A model generated the notes under the pieces. That model was not told the DNA's origin. It did not search any database and saw only the letters and a list, made by a program, of their open reading frames with translations. The position numbers were made by a program, and so were the translations under genes. A stretch of 64,000 bases of DNA from Clonostachys chloroleuca (lineage: Eukaryota; Ascomycota; Sordariomycetes; Hypocreales; Bionectriaceae): contig JBANAY010000004.1 of NCBI GenBank assembly GCA_037952775.1, forward strand, positions 2,604,001-2,668,000, given 5' to 3'. Shown in pieces: positions 31,473-43,606 of this stretch. Each line of letters opens with the position of its first letter. The first letter of the stretch is position 1.

Positions 31473-33823
31473 ATGGAGACTCGATCTCGTCTGAGGCCGA
31501 GGAAAGAATCGTCGACAGAGAAACTCGTACCTGCAAAAAGGGGGAGGCCTGTCACGGCAGGTCGTGGTCGAGGGCGTAAGCGTGTAAAGTCACACAGAGA
31601 ACCAGCTGCACAAGATGAGATCCAGGTGGACAATGAAGATTCACCCCAGGCTCACTTCTCTCCCCACAAATCAGCCTATTCACGCCGTGGTGCCCGTTCC
31701 TACCGAGTTGCTCGTCGCGCAAACCATGAGGATGCGGTGGAATCATCAAGCCTGCTGAGCGTCTACCAGGTGCAAGAAGGGCAGGATAGCGAGTATGACG
31801 TTAGTTCACCAATCCGTCCAAACCCTGATGAATTAAGGAAGTTCCAGAATAGGGCCATTCTCCGTGTAAGGTTGTCCAACCTGCAGGGCCTCAGGGAAGC
31901 CAGCGACCAACTTGTGTCAGCCATGAGGAGACACGATACTCAGAACAGCAGAAGCTCTTCCTTGGATCTAGACGTCAAAAGAGGCGTTCTAAAGTCTCGC
32001 CTTATCGCTTACCAGGAAGACCGCGAAGACCGTGAAGCCTTATTCATTCCGTCATCACTCATTGCAGAATTGGCCGAGCCAAATTCTGCCGAGTTGGAAT
32101 TGGTTGGTGAGGATCTGAACATCTTGCAGGTCCTCGGGAATGCCAATCTCGCGACTGCCCTGGACTTGCTTCAGCGCATTCGGGCTGGTGATGACGAAGA
32201 TGTTCTCTCATCCCTGGAAAAACTGGACGACTACTTCGATCAACTTTTTACTCCTTTCGGGAATGAGAGCCAAAACGTTCGCCAAGCTATTAATCTTCGC
32301 ACGAGTGTCTTCATTAACAAGCTTAGTCCTGTCACTAGGGAACCAGAGCCATACTCAGTTATTGCAGAAGTGTTTTGTAAAGCTGATGATGCCGAGCACC
32401 CGGAAGATTACGAAAGCCTTTTCGAGCAGGGCCCATTCAAGCCACTTGCAGCGGTGCATGGGGAAGAGGCCGATGCGGTATGCATTGAAAGGATCCAAGA
32501 CATCATTCAACTACTAGAGGATGAACGTGAGAAACCAGGAAGCCTGGCTCGGGCATTTGCCACGGGGGAGATACTACAAGGAGTTGAGGATTGGATCTGG
32601 GAAGTATACCAAGCAAACAAAAACGAGCTCAGCGACCGGAAAGCAGAAGCGCAATGGGCCTCAGCCCCTCGTGACATTTTCCATGATGCAGAGGAACGAC
32701 CCGGAGCAGAGGATACACAATCCACAGCGGAGTCTCAACCCATTATACGCCTAGAAGAGAGCCAACCGAGGTGAGTTCACATGCCTCCCATCATCCCGCT
32801 CCTTGACACTGATCTTTCCCACCATTTTCTAGACAAAGTTTGTTTCAAGGGGCTCAATCTCTCCAAGTTCTCCAAGACACGTCGCAACCGATTGAGCGCC
32901 CAGAGGAAACTCAGCCAAGGTAAGTCACTGCCCTCTTGCCCTAATATGTTGATGCTAATTATCCTCTCAGGAAGAGCCTGTTCGAGGGAGCTCAGTCCTT
33001 CCAAGCACTACTTAATCCAGCTCGCTCTCGAAACACAACGATACCTCCATCTAACCAGCAACAGGAGGCTACATCTCAAACCCCTCCCACAGACTACGAC
33101 AACGATAATGAGGCCATTCTCGGACCGCCGCCGCCAAGTAACGATGGTGTCGCGGTCAGCGAACCTCCAGCCTCTACCAATGCAGAGGCTCAGGGCGAAG
33201 AAGGGCCCGAGCACGAGAGTGACGACGATGACGCCTTCGAGGAGGACTCTAGGCCCGCCAAGGACAAGGACAGGGTGGTGGTTCACAACATCGGCCCAAA
33301 GCAGGCGAGGGCGTCAAGAGCAGCACAACTCATGCCCCCGCCTCCACGCCCCAGTGCTCCACGGCCCACGCCGGCCTCAACTGCCCAGCCAAGATCCTCG
33401 CCATCTGAACCACCGCCCTCCAGCCTTCGAAGCGTCTCCACTGCCAGCAGCCATGGGAGTTCCGTCTTCCACCCATCTTCCAGCTTCAAGTCCAGGCAGC
33501 CATGGTCCAGCAATGACACCAACCTCCTGATAGACCTGATCCACGCCAAGCAAGCCAAATGGTCAAAGATTGAGGAGGACGAGAATCACCGCTTCGAACA
33601 TCCCCGCAACCAGCAGGCGTACCGCGACAAGGCCCGCAACCTCAAGGTCGAGTACCTCCTCTCCGACCGCGTGCTACCGCCATCCTTCAATCTGGTCGCT
33701 CTTAGCAAGAAGGAGATTGATCGGCTGATCAGCTTCGGCAAGAATCCCTACCGCAAGGAGGATGACTTGGACGACGACGGGAACCCGATAGGCACTGAGT
33801 ATGCCAGACCTGGCGAGTTTTAG
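31473..33823 (+). CDS. Myb/telobox-like DNA-binding protein with C-terminal Myb fold
   Basis: About 745 residues in three exons: 31473-32770, 32833-32919 and 32971-33823, phases 2 and 2. The N-terminus has an AT-hook-like basic stretch (KRGRPVTAGRGRGRKRVK). Residues 115-400 are mainly helical and acidic (FQNRAILRVRLSNLQGLREA, DLNILQVLGNANLATALDLL) and could be a TRF-homology-like dimerisation domain, which is a guess. A disordered Pro/Ser/Asp-rich linker follows. The C-terminus carries a SANT/Myb-like fold: QPWSSNDTNLLIDLIHAKQ, WSKIEEDENHRF, then YRDKARNLKVEYLLSD, where DKARNLK takes the place of the telobox core. Fungal TRF/Taz1-like proteins have this order of parts, but I cannot confirm orthology. 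Exon 2 is a tandem duplicate of the flanking exon ends, so the peptide QPxxRxEExQPR(Q/K)SLF occurs twice. Confidence 0.75.
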
Positions 33824-34673
33824 TAATTCGCCAACTCTCTTTTGTCACCTCACAGGTGCCTTACCAGCAACACAAACTTCTTACTGTATATCCTTCTGAG
33901 CTTCTGGGATATCAATATTGTATATACAGTCAAAACGTATGTAAAGGCAGCACCCATTGAAGAATTACATATTTAGGTCGCAAGAATATCCTTCTCTGAT
34001 TTAAATCACGTAAATAAACTATATTGAGTGAATGTGCCCTATGAAACTCGGTTCTGTTCGCATTATCGTATACGGTGGGGCAGGAACAGCTGGGATAGGT
34101 AGATGAATACAATGGAACACTTCTAAGCTTATTTGATTGTGGCTGGGAGCGAGATAGTAAGGATAATTTGAGTGTATTTGACATGATTTACGCCCTTTTA
34201 GCAGGCAGGTAAACTCTTCGCTCCTATTGATAAATCCACACGAATATAAACTGGTATTGACAACTGTTTCCCAGCTAAGAAACTTATGTCATATGTGATA
34301 ACAAGGCCCTTTTGTTTTTCTTCCTGAAAACATAAATTTTGGCGGCCATCCACGAGCAAGGGCCATTGCGCGCATCACGACCGCTGCAGCACATGATCCT
34401 ACATCGTTGCAAAAAAGAAAAGAAAAACAGGCAAATCGTGAGAAAGGAAATTATTGTGAGGGGTATGCTGCGAACATTCCAGAAGTAAAACACCAACTTG
34501 GATCGCGACTTGAATAAATGAGAGTAAAAAGACAAACAAAAACAATAAGTGACCGTCGAGGTCTGTAGGCGTAACACCGTAAGGGGGTAAAGTTCTACAA
34601 GAATGGCAAGGGCTAATATGAATGGAATCTTCCAAAGACATAGCCTCCCAATCGCCAGCTTGAATGGCAATCA
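33824..34673. other. Convergent intergenic region
   Basis: The 3' flanks of the Myb/telobox-like gene and the septin gene. AT-rich, with no gene or repeat recognised. Confidence 0.4.
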
Positions 34674-36285
34674 TCAATTTTGGAAGGGAACATCCCGCTT
34701 TTTGAGTCTGCTGGTTCTCCAGCCTTCATACCACTGCTCTCTGCTCGCTTCGCGAAGTTCGGATCGCCATTCACTAAAGACGGCTTCTTTGAGGCGGGTG
34801 AAGTCACAGTGTTCCTCGTTGTACGGGTCCGCGAATCCCCATGGGAACTGGCGGCCGATGACATCTGGTTCATACATGTCTGGACTGATAATCGAGAGTG
34901 GAAAGAACGCAAATTCATCTTCCTTGCCTCCTTCCTGGGCTTTGACTTGGCGAATCGACTGAGTTGACATGCGTTTGGAGTTTGGTGATGCCGGTGGTGA
35001 GGGCGTGATATCTTCGTCATATTGGTCATGATCGCCATTGACATGCTCGCTCTCTCCATATGCATCCGCTTCACCTTCGTCTTCTTCTTCGATGCGGCTA
35101 GAAGAAATACTATTGTTGTCCTCATCGAGTCCGAGTGGCTCCAAGGGATCAAGACCGGATTTCTTCAGAGTATCCCAAACTGTCTTCTTCAAAACCTTCA
35201 TATGTTTGGTTGTGATCGTATCAGCCTTAGAGATGACCGGGATCACGGTGGTCTTCCCTTGCAGCAGTCGCAACACTTGCAGATCAAGATCTTCGTCCAA
35301 TCCGCCCTGTACTCGGGAGTTTTGCCCATGGTGCCCATTCTGCAGGGAATTGGCCATAGTTCGGGTAGAGCGAATATTGCGCTCCAATCGAGCAGGGTCT
35401 AGGACTAAAAAGGCTGCGTGGATATGGGTATCTTGAACACCAGGTGACCGCACAATCTTCATCTCCTCTGCAAAAGTCTCCTCAAATTTGCTCTCCAGGA
35501 ACGAGGAGAGCTCCCGCAGCTGAAGATCGACGACGTTCTTCTCGAAGCCCTCTGAATCCCACAAGGTCAGACCAATCCGCTCACCGTCAACCTCTGTCTC
35601 AAGATAATGGGGTATAAAGTTTCCTGAGGCAGGTGCAGGCAGCCGGAAATCATCCTCCTCGTGCTTCCTCGATCTCTTTTTCGCAGGAAGCGCAAGCGCT
35701 GTCTTGAGAAACTCGAGAAATGACGTCTTTCCCGAGTTGCGGGTTCCGATAATCAAAATGCTAAAGTACCAATTGTCAGTACCCAGGTAATACACTGCAA
35801 TATCCCGGTTGCCAATCGCGCCCATCGCGCTTAAAAACTCACTTGAAGGGGGTAGGGTCCTTTCTCCTCCGAACCCGTCTTGGACTGTTGACAGTGCTAA
35901 CAGCGCTGCTAGCATAGCTATAGCGACCGCGGTTGGTCATGCTTTCGGTGCGCGCGTATGGGTCGAAGGCATTCTTTGGGATTGGGGGCATTGGAACGTT
36001 GGAGGCGAGGGCGTAGGTAGCCGTACTGTTTAGAGGCCACTGGTTCTCATGATTGTGAGAGTCGTCAAGAGCTGAATCAGGGCGGAATTCGGGCGCGAAG
36101 GATTTGGAGAGCTTCTCGCTGTTGCCGGAGAACTCTGGTAGCTTGGGAGGAATTCGTGAACGCTGTTTCTCAAGCTCAGCTTCCCGGGCGGCTTGAGCTC
36201 TCTTACTCTTGCTGCCCAGGTCGCCACTCTTGCTCCGTCGAAGTAACATCCCAAAACTAGGACGACGGACTGGTGGGGAACTCAT
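34674..36285 (-). CDS. Septin-family GTPase, AspE type
   Basis: A septin-like GTP-binding protein of about 509 residues, exons 36285-35843 and 35760-34674 (phase 2 intron, donor GTGAGT, acceptor TTTAG). The basic, disordered N-terminus (about 145 residues) ends in RRVRRRKDPTPFK, a septin-like polybasic region. The GTPase domain follows at once: ILIIGTRNSGKTSFLEFL (P-loop), LTLWDSEGFEKNVVDLQ (switch II/G3, with an unusual DSEG instead of DTPG) and VISKADTITTKHM (G4). An acidic insertion rich in Glu, Asp and Ser sits before IISPDMYEPDVIGRQFPWGF and the C-terminal helix LKEAVFSEWRSELREASREQ. AspE is the filamentous-fungal septin class missing from yeasts; it influences assembly of other septin structures. 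The long N-terminus and divergent G3 fit that class. Confidence 0.8.
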
Positions 36286-39016
36286 TGGAGAGAGGATCGG
36301 ATCGACCTCTAGGAGAAGGGAACGAGGGGAATTAAAGGCGAAATGTTCGAGACGAAATATAGGGAGCGACTAGCCGCGAGGGGCGTCAGAACCACAGGAG
36401 GCGCACAAGTCCTTGGGGGGTGCTGCTGCCACTGAAACTCTATCGCGTAGCCAATCACGGAGGCGGACGGTTGTGCTCTCCTCATTCACAGCTCTAGTGG
36501 CTTTTATCCGAAATGGAGGGTGTGGGCGTGTCGCAGATTATGAGGCACTGCGCTATCAAATGCACGAACCCAATGGGTAGGAGCTCTCGAGTCGTCGGGT
36601 TGAGATGCGCCCGTTTGCGGATCACAACTCGTTCGTGCTTGCAGGGTCCTCAGAGGAAGCAGGCACCGCCGTCGCTGTTATGTAAGGCACATTAAATTGG
36701 AATGGGGTCAGGGAAAATGGATCTCAGAGGGGGGCTAAAAGAGAGTGGATGTTGGGATGGGATGGGATGATGGCTTGGGCTGGGTCCCGTCAACTGTCGC
36801 TCGTCTTGTCTGTTGATTAGCCCCTATCTTAGGCGTTGCGATTGGATGTTGTCATATTACCTTGGTTGACTGGGTAAGCAGCGAAAAGTGATTCGACTTT
36901 GACGAAAGCGTGGGACGAAAACCAATCGAGACACACACGAGGGCCGTGGTCTCTGACCGGGGAGAAAGGGGCAACAATGATTCCGGGCCGGCCAAGGAAG
37001 AGAATTGGATAAAGGCAGCAAGTGCAAGGCAGGTAGGGAATGAATGGATGGATGCTCCCGCTGTTCGCAAGCTGGATGGCAATAGACATGGCACCCATCT
37101 GATCATCCATTGGACCCTGGTCGGCTGTCAATTGGCGCCAGCAGAACATTGCCTTAGTAACCCACCCCAATGGCTGGCTGGGTGTACATGCATCGACAGT
37201 ATTTCTCTGTACGCTCAATAAGGCCGAAAACGTGTTCCGCAACGGGTCGGTACCTTGCAGAAATGTACGCCCCCACCGAGGGCACTAAAACAGAGACTGG
37301 GGTTGGCCTTTGTCTGGGTTGAGGGACCTCGAACCTCTAGCCTCTAACCTCTAGAGGTGTCACGGCGCGGTCTCTCTAGCTCTGCCCAGCACCAGGCTCA
37401 TTGGCTTTTTCCCGCATCCGGCCAATGCCCGTGCTTGGACCCAGCTGGGATGAAGCTTCCAAGGAGGATGGATGAGTGCGCGCGCATAAGGCGCGTCTGA
37501 TCCTTCCTCTCTCCGATCGTTGGGACTGGATACTACCTGGGTATGTACATGTACATCAACTAATTCTTTCTTGTGGACTCGGCTCGGAAGCCTCAAGCGC
37601 CAAGCTTCTCGGTGCTGCTCAATGCGCATCTCTCCACATCACTGGACCGGCCGCAGATGTCTGAGACAAAACAGCTTGTCTCGCAATTACAGTGGTACGG
37701 AGCCTAGCGCTATGAAGATATCGTTGTCCCAAGCCAGCCTAACTTCAATCGGTGTTGGAGAGCAGCCCAATCAGCCCAAGAACCTCTCTCTACTCAGCAC
37801 AGGCCACACCATCCTGTCAATGCCCATTCTGCAGCGCAATTCATGGAAGCTGCAGTAAGCCATACTAAGCGACGGCCAGTCTTGATGAATTGAGCGAGCC
37901 TCCGGTTTGGTCTGTGTACTACCTGCGTATGATCATTTATGAGGACCAGGGTCAGATCCAGCGCTTGGATGCCCACAGGGGCCGAAACGATTTCGGTATC
38001 CATTGGATATCAATCTGCTACACACATCCACCAACAAGGAATATCCCCATTGCACGGCTCGCCCAGTACAGATCTCCAGTCGCCATGAGACAAAATTGAC
38101 TGCACATGCGCTACACTGACCAGCTTACCGCCTGTTCATCAGATGTCATCGGGTTACCAACAGGAATAATGCCCATTCAGTCGATCTACCCAAACATACA
38201 ACGAGTCAAAAAGTTTTCGTTAGCCCCAGTATTGTTTGCTTCATAGAGCTGCTTCCTTCATGCCCAAAACAAACGACTCGTCACATTCAGTATCCCAAAA
38301 TCTCCTGACTTCAGGATCCACCTCCAAATACCTAATTTGGTTCCCTTTTCGCCGCCACGCCAGTCAGTCTTGTCAATTCCACGCGACACTGAGACACCCT
38401 ACCTTAGGCCTGGGCTTGGCTCCATGCTCTTTCACACAAAGATTGCCAATATCATCGGCAGTGTATTAAAATAAAAAAGGTCTTACCACCTTCATCAGCT
38501 CCTGATCTACAGACGGCATTGATCCGCATGGGACAATACCCCATTCATCCACCCGAGCTAACAAACTTGAAACATGCGAAATCTCGCGGCGCTCAAACAA
38601 CTGCCGTAACCCTGCCGCTGGGACTAAACCGCGGATGTCGTGGTGTCTCTCGCGTCCGACCCTAGTCTCCCCTTAAATTTGCAACCATAACCAGTCAGAT
38701 GGCCCTGATCTATTTTCCCCCGGTAACCAGTAGTACTCTGTACAGACTGTACAGACTGTACGACCACTACAAGTGTCCGGGCGTATCAGAAGGGAAATTT
38801 TCATATTCACTCGAATGTGGCCGGTCCGCATCGCTTGGTAAACACCTCAGCGTGGATCCTCTTTCACTAAGCACTACTAGACTAGACTGGATATCAAACT
38901 ACGATGTATAAAAGTGAGGTCTTTTCATGTAGATGTCTACGGTGGAGATGTTCCGCCCATTCTATAATACAATTCTCATACCCAGTTTATGCAAACACAC
39001 CTTTACCAGTGTTAGT
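36286..39016. other. 2.7-kb intergenic region
   Basis: No coding region supported. The septin promoter lies at its left end. Small features only: CTCTAGCCTCTAACCTCTAGAGG at about 37337-37359, a partly palindromic CTAGAGG patch, and about 2.7 tandem copies of a 10-mer (GTACAGACT-type) at about 38738-38762. Confidence 0.4.
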
Positions 39017-41029
39017 CTAACCCTCAAACACCGCTTCCTGCAGCTCAATGCCGTACTCGGACGCCATCTCCTTCATGCGTTTTTCCATCTCGTCTTCCAT
39101 CCCACCCCCAAGTCCCAGCCATTGCCGAATTTTGAAAAAGTAAAAAGCAACATCCGTAAAAGTCATCACGGTCTTGAATATGATGTGCCGGAAGGCATGC
39201 GAGAAACGCTGCCGCCATGGTTGATTGGGGTCCTCATAGAGACTACGACTCGCCCATTCGCCCATGATCTTGATGCGGTTTACCGGCGAGCCCAGGTACT
39301 GGTTGTTCCCTTGAACGATTCTCATGTTACGGCCCAGAAAGATAAGTTCCTTTGGCCACTTGTCCTCGTCTGCCAGTATGTCCCTGATGCCATCCTTCAT
39401 CTTGCGCTGCATCGCATAATTTCTTTCGGCGGGTGTCATGTTCTCCATCCCGGCATCGAATTTCTCTCCGCCTTCATATGGTCGTAACAGAGTTGCGGAG
39501 GCAAACATGTCCGCAGATCTAACTCCCCACCGAGAGGTGACATCGACGATTGTTTTGTTGTCAAATGTCAGGAGAGCCTTCCAGAGAAGACCGTATTGGT
39601 GTCGGAACTCGTCTGACATTTCAACGTAGAGCCCATGATCAATGAGGACAAGTTCTGCTCTACCATTTGGCAGCCGGCGGATGAAAATATTTCCAGGATG
39701 AGGATCACAATGCACTATACCCCATTTGAAGATCTGTGCAGCGAAGAGATCAACCATGATTCCCATGACCTCCTTCGATGAAAGACCCAGTCCGCCTCTC
39801 CCTCGGCGTCCCTTCCAGTATTGCCGATCAGGCTTGATCTTATCCACGTGCGCACCTGTTCGGACCTCGCGCCGAGCTTTGTCCACGTCAAAGGGCGGCA
39901 AGGGAACTCTAGCACCTGGAGAGCCATTCCCGTAGCCACCGAACCAAGTTGATGTCAGGGCCTTCTTATCCCATAGTCTCACGCCTTCAATCCACTCGGT
40001 CGTTAATACTCTTGTAGTTGTAAGTTCAGGGTAGACAAGAGGGATGTGAACTCGGCCTCTAAGGCTCTTCTCAGAGTTCACGAGAGCCCTCATCGTTTCA
40101 CCATTTTTCGCCTCATTGACAAAATCCATTTCCAACTCCAAGCGCTCAGTGATAAACGGTATCATCGTATACAGTGGGAGATCAAACCATTTGGAGTAGA
40201 TCCAAGTGACAGTTCTACGTGTAATGTTAGCGGGGCGCTCCATTTGCACCGTCAGTGGCAGCAAACCATGTTCTTACTTGAAAGACCAGAGGTCCCAATC
40301 CCTTTGCTTTCCGATTTCTCGCTTCTGCACCTTGATCGCGACCTCTCGCCCGTCCGGCAATCTGGCCCAGTGCACCTGCGCAACGCTCGCACTCGCCCGG
40401 GCTTTCCGCTCCATCAGGCCGTAGCCCGCCTTGCCCGTAAAGCTGACACCGAACACTTCTTCCACGCTCTTGCCGAAATCCTCCTTTATGACGGCCTCGA
40501 CATCTTTCCAGTCGTCCTGGGGAGCGTCGTCGAACATGCGGCCAAACATCTTTTGGAACTCGGGCGGCAGCACGGCACTTTGCATCGCAATCGCCTGTCC
40601 GATCTTGAGGTACAGACCGCCATTGTCCTGCAGCAGGTCAAAGAGGCGCTGTGCGTTTCGGTTGTGTAGATCTTGGATGGTCCCCGAGACCCATGGGTCG
40701 GCGCTGAAGTTGAGTTTATAATCGATCGCGACCACTAGGCCGGTGTAGAAGGTTCGGACGGAGCGCAAGAGACCGGATGCATAGATTTGCCGGTCCGCCA
40801 GGTATACCACGCCTCCAGCGATGGACACGATGAGAAGCCGCCGCCCCCATTTCCTGCTCTTCTTGTATTGCTTAGCGGCCTGCGGTGCGCCGAGCTCGCT
40901 CGGTGAGGGCGGTCGCAGAGGTTGGAAAGGCCCGCCGCTCCGGTAGTGACGTATCGGGGTGCTGCGACTGACCCTTCCAAAGGGCACGCGACACTTCGAT
41001 AAGGTGTTCCCTAGGCCCCTGGAAAGCAT
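39017..41029 (-). CDS. Mitochondrial ABC1/UbiB-family atypical kinase (Mcp2/ADCK1-like)
   Basis: About 649 residues, exons 41029-40278 and 40214-39017 (phase 2 intron). The N-terminus is Arg/Ser-rich without acidic residues (MLSRGLGNTLSKCRVPFGRV), as in a mitochondrial presequence. A membrane helix follows (WGRRLLIVSIAGGVVYLADRQ). The UbiB/ABC1 signature is complete: KxGQ in GGLYLKIGQAIAMQSAVLP, the Ala-rich nucleotide loop ARASASVAQVHWA, a lysine in VAIKVQ, ELEMDFVNEA, HCDPHPGNIF (catalytic loop) and VLIDHGLYVEM (metal site, DHG for DFG). In yeast, Mcp2/Cqd-type proteins act at the inner mitochondrial membrane in lipid and coenzyme Q handling. The Mcp2/ADCK1/5 branch fits better than Coq8, which has a different KxGQ context. 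No missing residues are noted. Confidence 0.87.
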
Positions 41030-43606
41030 GGCGTCTGAGGGTGAGATAACGTACGCCAGTCGCGCGCACGGGAGGAATTGATCTGTCAGTGCATGGGTAG
41101 GAGTGTGTGCTGAAGGAGATACTAGCTAGCTAAGTAGCCGTCCATCTCGTAATCACCATTCCGAGATCGAAAAAAAAAATCCCGAAGTCTTATCGCCGTC
41201 CCCGGAGTTCAGTATCGGCCTTTCCAGTCGACCTACCCTACATCCACTCGGTTTGTTCACATTGTTCCTCAAAACAGCGATTTCACATGCGGATGACCTA
41301 CACTTTACGACTCGTGCCGCGGGTGGATTTACTTTTATTTAGCTGACAGCCCTTCGGCTATGAGAACAATGTGGCCAAGTGTTTGGACTGTTTTGGTGAT
41401 GAGTGGATTGAGTGATTAACACAATGTGTTGCGGATGGTGGCATTTAATCTACCATGAATCGTCATTATCCCCAAAGCCGCGGGCAAGGTATGATAAGGC
41501 ACAAAACATTCATAAATCCGATAGCAATGAATTGACGCTGGACTTTTATTGTGATTGACAAGGGCGCCATAAGTCATGCATCTCAAGCACCAGAGTATCA
41601 AATGCTGCTCCTTGATTGGTGACATCACTGAAACAGATGTCAGGAAGGCAAAACATTGTGTCATATCCGCAAAACGCATGAACAATTACGCACAAACGGT
41701 CCGAACAACTCCTCACTTACGCCCTGCATGACTGCAACGATCATGAATTCCGCAGAGCTGTTGACCTCCAGTGTGAATTGGTCCGTTGCAATATCCGATA
41801 GTGGGGGAGGTGTTTGTAATCGGTGACGGCAAATGCTCGTGAAACGGGCGGCCGGGATGCGGGGATAATAATTTAGCAGGATAATTCCTGGACAGTGCCG
41901 GAGTAAGATTGTCCATGTCCGCACTGGAATCGGAATTGACACAATCCTACATACCTAGCTTAGTATGAATTGACGAACTGAACCTTGACAATACGAGGAA
42001 GTTGTTGATATACAACCTAAGTTACTAAGACAAAGAGGATCAAGGGTGCACACAACATGGAAAACCTAATTTAGAACAATGGCGGTACAAGCATGGAGGC
42101 TGGTGAAAGGAGCAAGCTTTTCTTGTGTGGTTTGTTGGGTAAGGTATGCTGGCTTCGATGGATTCTGGTCTGGTGCCTGTTGGTTGTATCAGGCCCCTCC
42201 AGGATGAGGGAATAGTTTGAATGCCATGGATAAGTGCAATAATACCCACTTTCCAGTTGGGAAACCGGCCTGGAGCGAAATGGGCGGTGCAAGCAAGGCA
42301 GGCACCTTGCCCTCAAGATAGGGCACGTACTACTGATAAATAATGGCGACATTCTATCGCGAGGGTGGGCACCCTGACAGATAAGTGAACAGGAACGATA
42401 AACAAACCAGCAGAGACCAGACAGGGCTGGGCCATTCCAGTGTGCGAACACCTAGAACAGCAATAGAACAACACTGTCACACGCACGCACAAAGAAGTCG
42501 GCGCGGAGATCCGAAGAAGAAATCATGACAACAATACCTAGGTACTGCATGAACGCTGCAGAACAGTGGATGCAGCGACTTACTCGCTGGTTGATAACAG
42601 TTGGTCCCGCCTAGGGACTTAGTACGTACGCACTACACGTACTACCGACTAGGGCTCTCAGTGGAGATTTCCAGGCTTTGGATCCTTGGAACATCCGCAA
42701 CCTAAAAGTAGCAGTGCCTAATATTAATACCACCCAATTTTCAAATAGTCATCCGTAGAGTGGTATTACTGATGCCAGATCCTCTTCCCCATCCATGCAC
42801 CTTCCTTGCTGGGGGCCCGGGTAATTAGGTGAACTGCAAGCGAATGTCGTCTAAGCATTCGATAACCTGGTGCGACTCACATCACTTGCGAAACGCGCCC
42901 ATTTCCCCATCGCTCCCCCTTAGGGACGGACAAGCTTTCTCTGAGCGTGATGGGCGCCAGGCACAACCCACCACGGCCGCGAAACCTTGTGGCGTTTCAA
43001 AGCTTGGTTAATCTGGCGCGCGAGTGCTAATCTCAAGATCGTCTAGCCTCCAGGCACTGGACCTGGATGATTCAGGGCAGCCCCACGCGGAGCACGCGCA
43101 TTAGCTTAGTGTGTCTTCGACATTTACAGTGGGCTCTAGCTCCTTTCTCGCTGCGCCGTCTCCACTTCATCTCGTTCCCCTCCACTGAGCCCACCTCCCT
43201 CTTCTGCTTCCTGCTCTTGTCCCCAGGGAACCACTCGTTCGCTACCTACACCGACAGCAACACCACAACGCCGGCCACTCTCTGACGGCGCGACAATCAC
43301 TGCTGGAGAAAGCGAACTGTGCGATCGCCGCGAGGGACAGGTGAATTTGGGCCAGAACTTTCGTTTTCTTATAGCGTAAGGGGTTACGACATCAACCAGT
43401 TTTGACGAGGCGCAGCGCTTTGCCGACTCCTCCTCCTCCACGCGATATGAGGGCGGCGACACGACACCAACCAACCAATTCCCACAATCCCCGATGCCAC
43501 TGGTCTAAATTTATCGCATAATTATTCACTCGTTTAAACGCCCGTCAATAGTCATCAGAGAACAGGAAAGGGTCATTTTTTTTGTGGTGGACAGTCGACC
43601 TTCAAC
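41030..43606. other. 2.6-kb divergent intergenic region upstream of palI
   Basis: No gene recognised. AT-rich at about 41330-41560. One GCCAGG hexamer near 42956 matches the PacC consensus GCCARG, but a single match over 2.6 kb is not significant. Confidence 0.4.
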
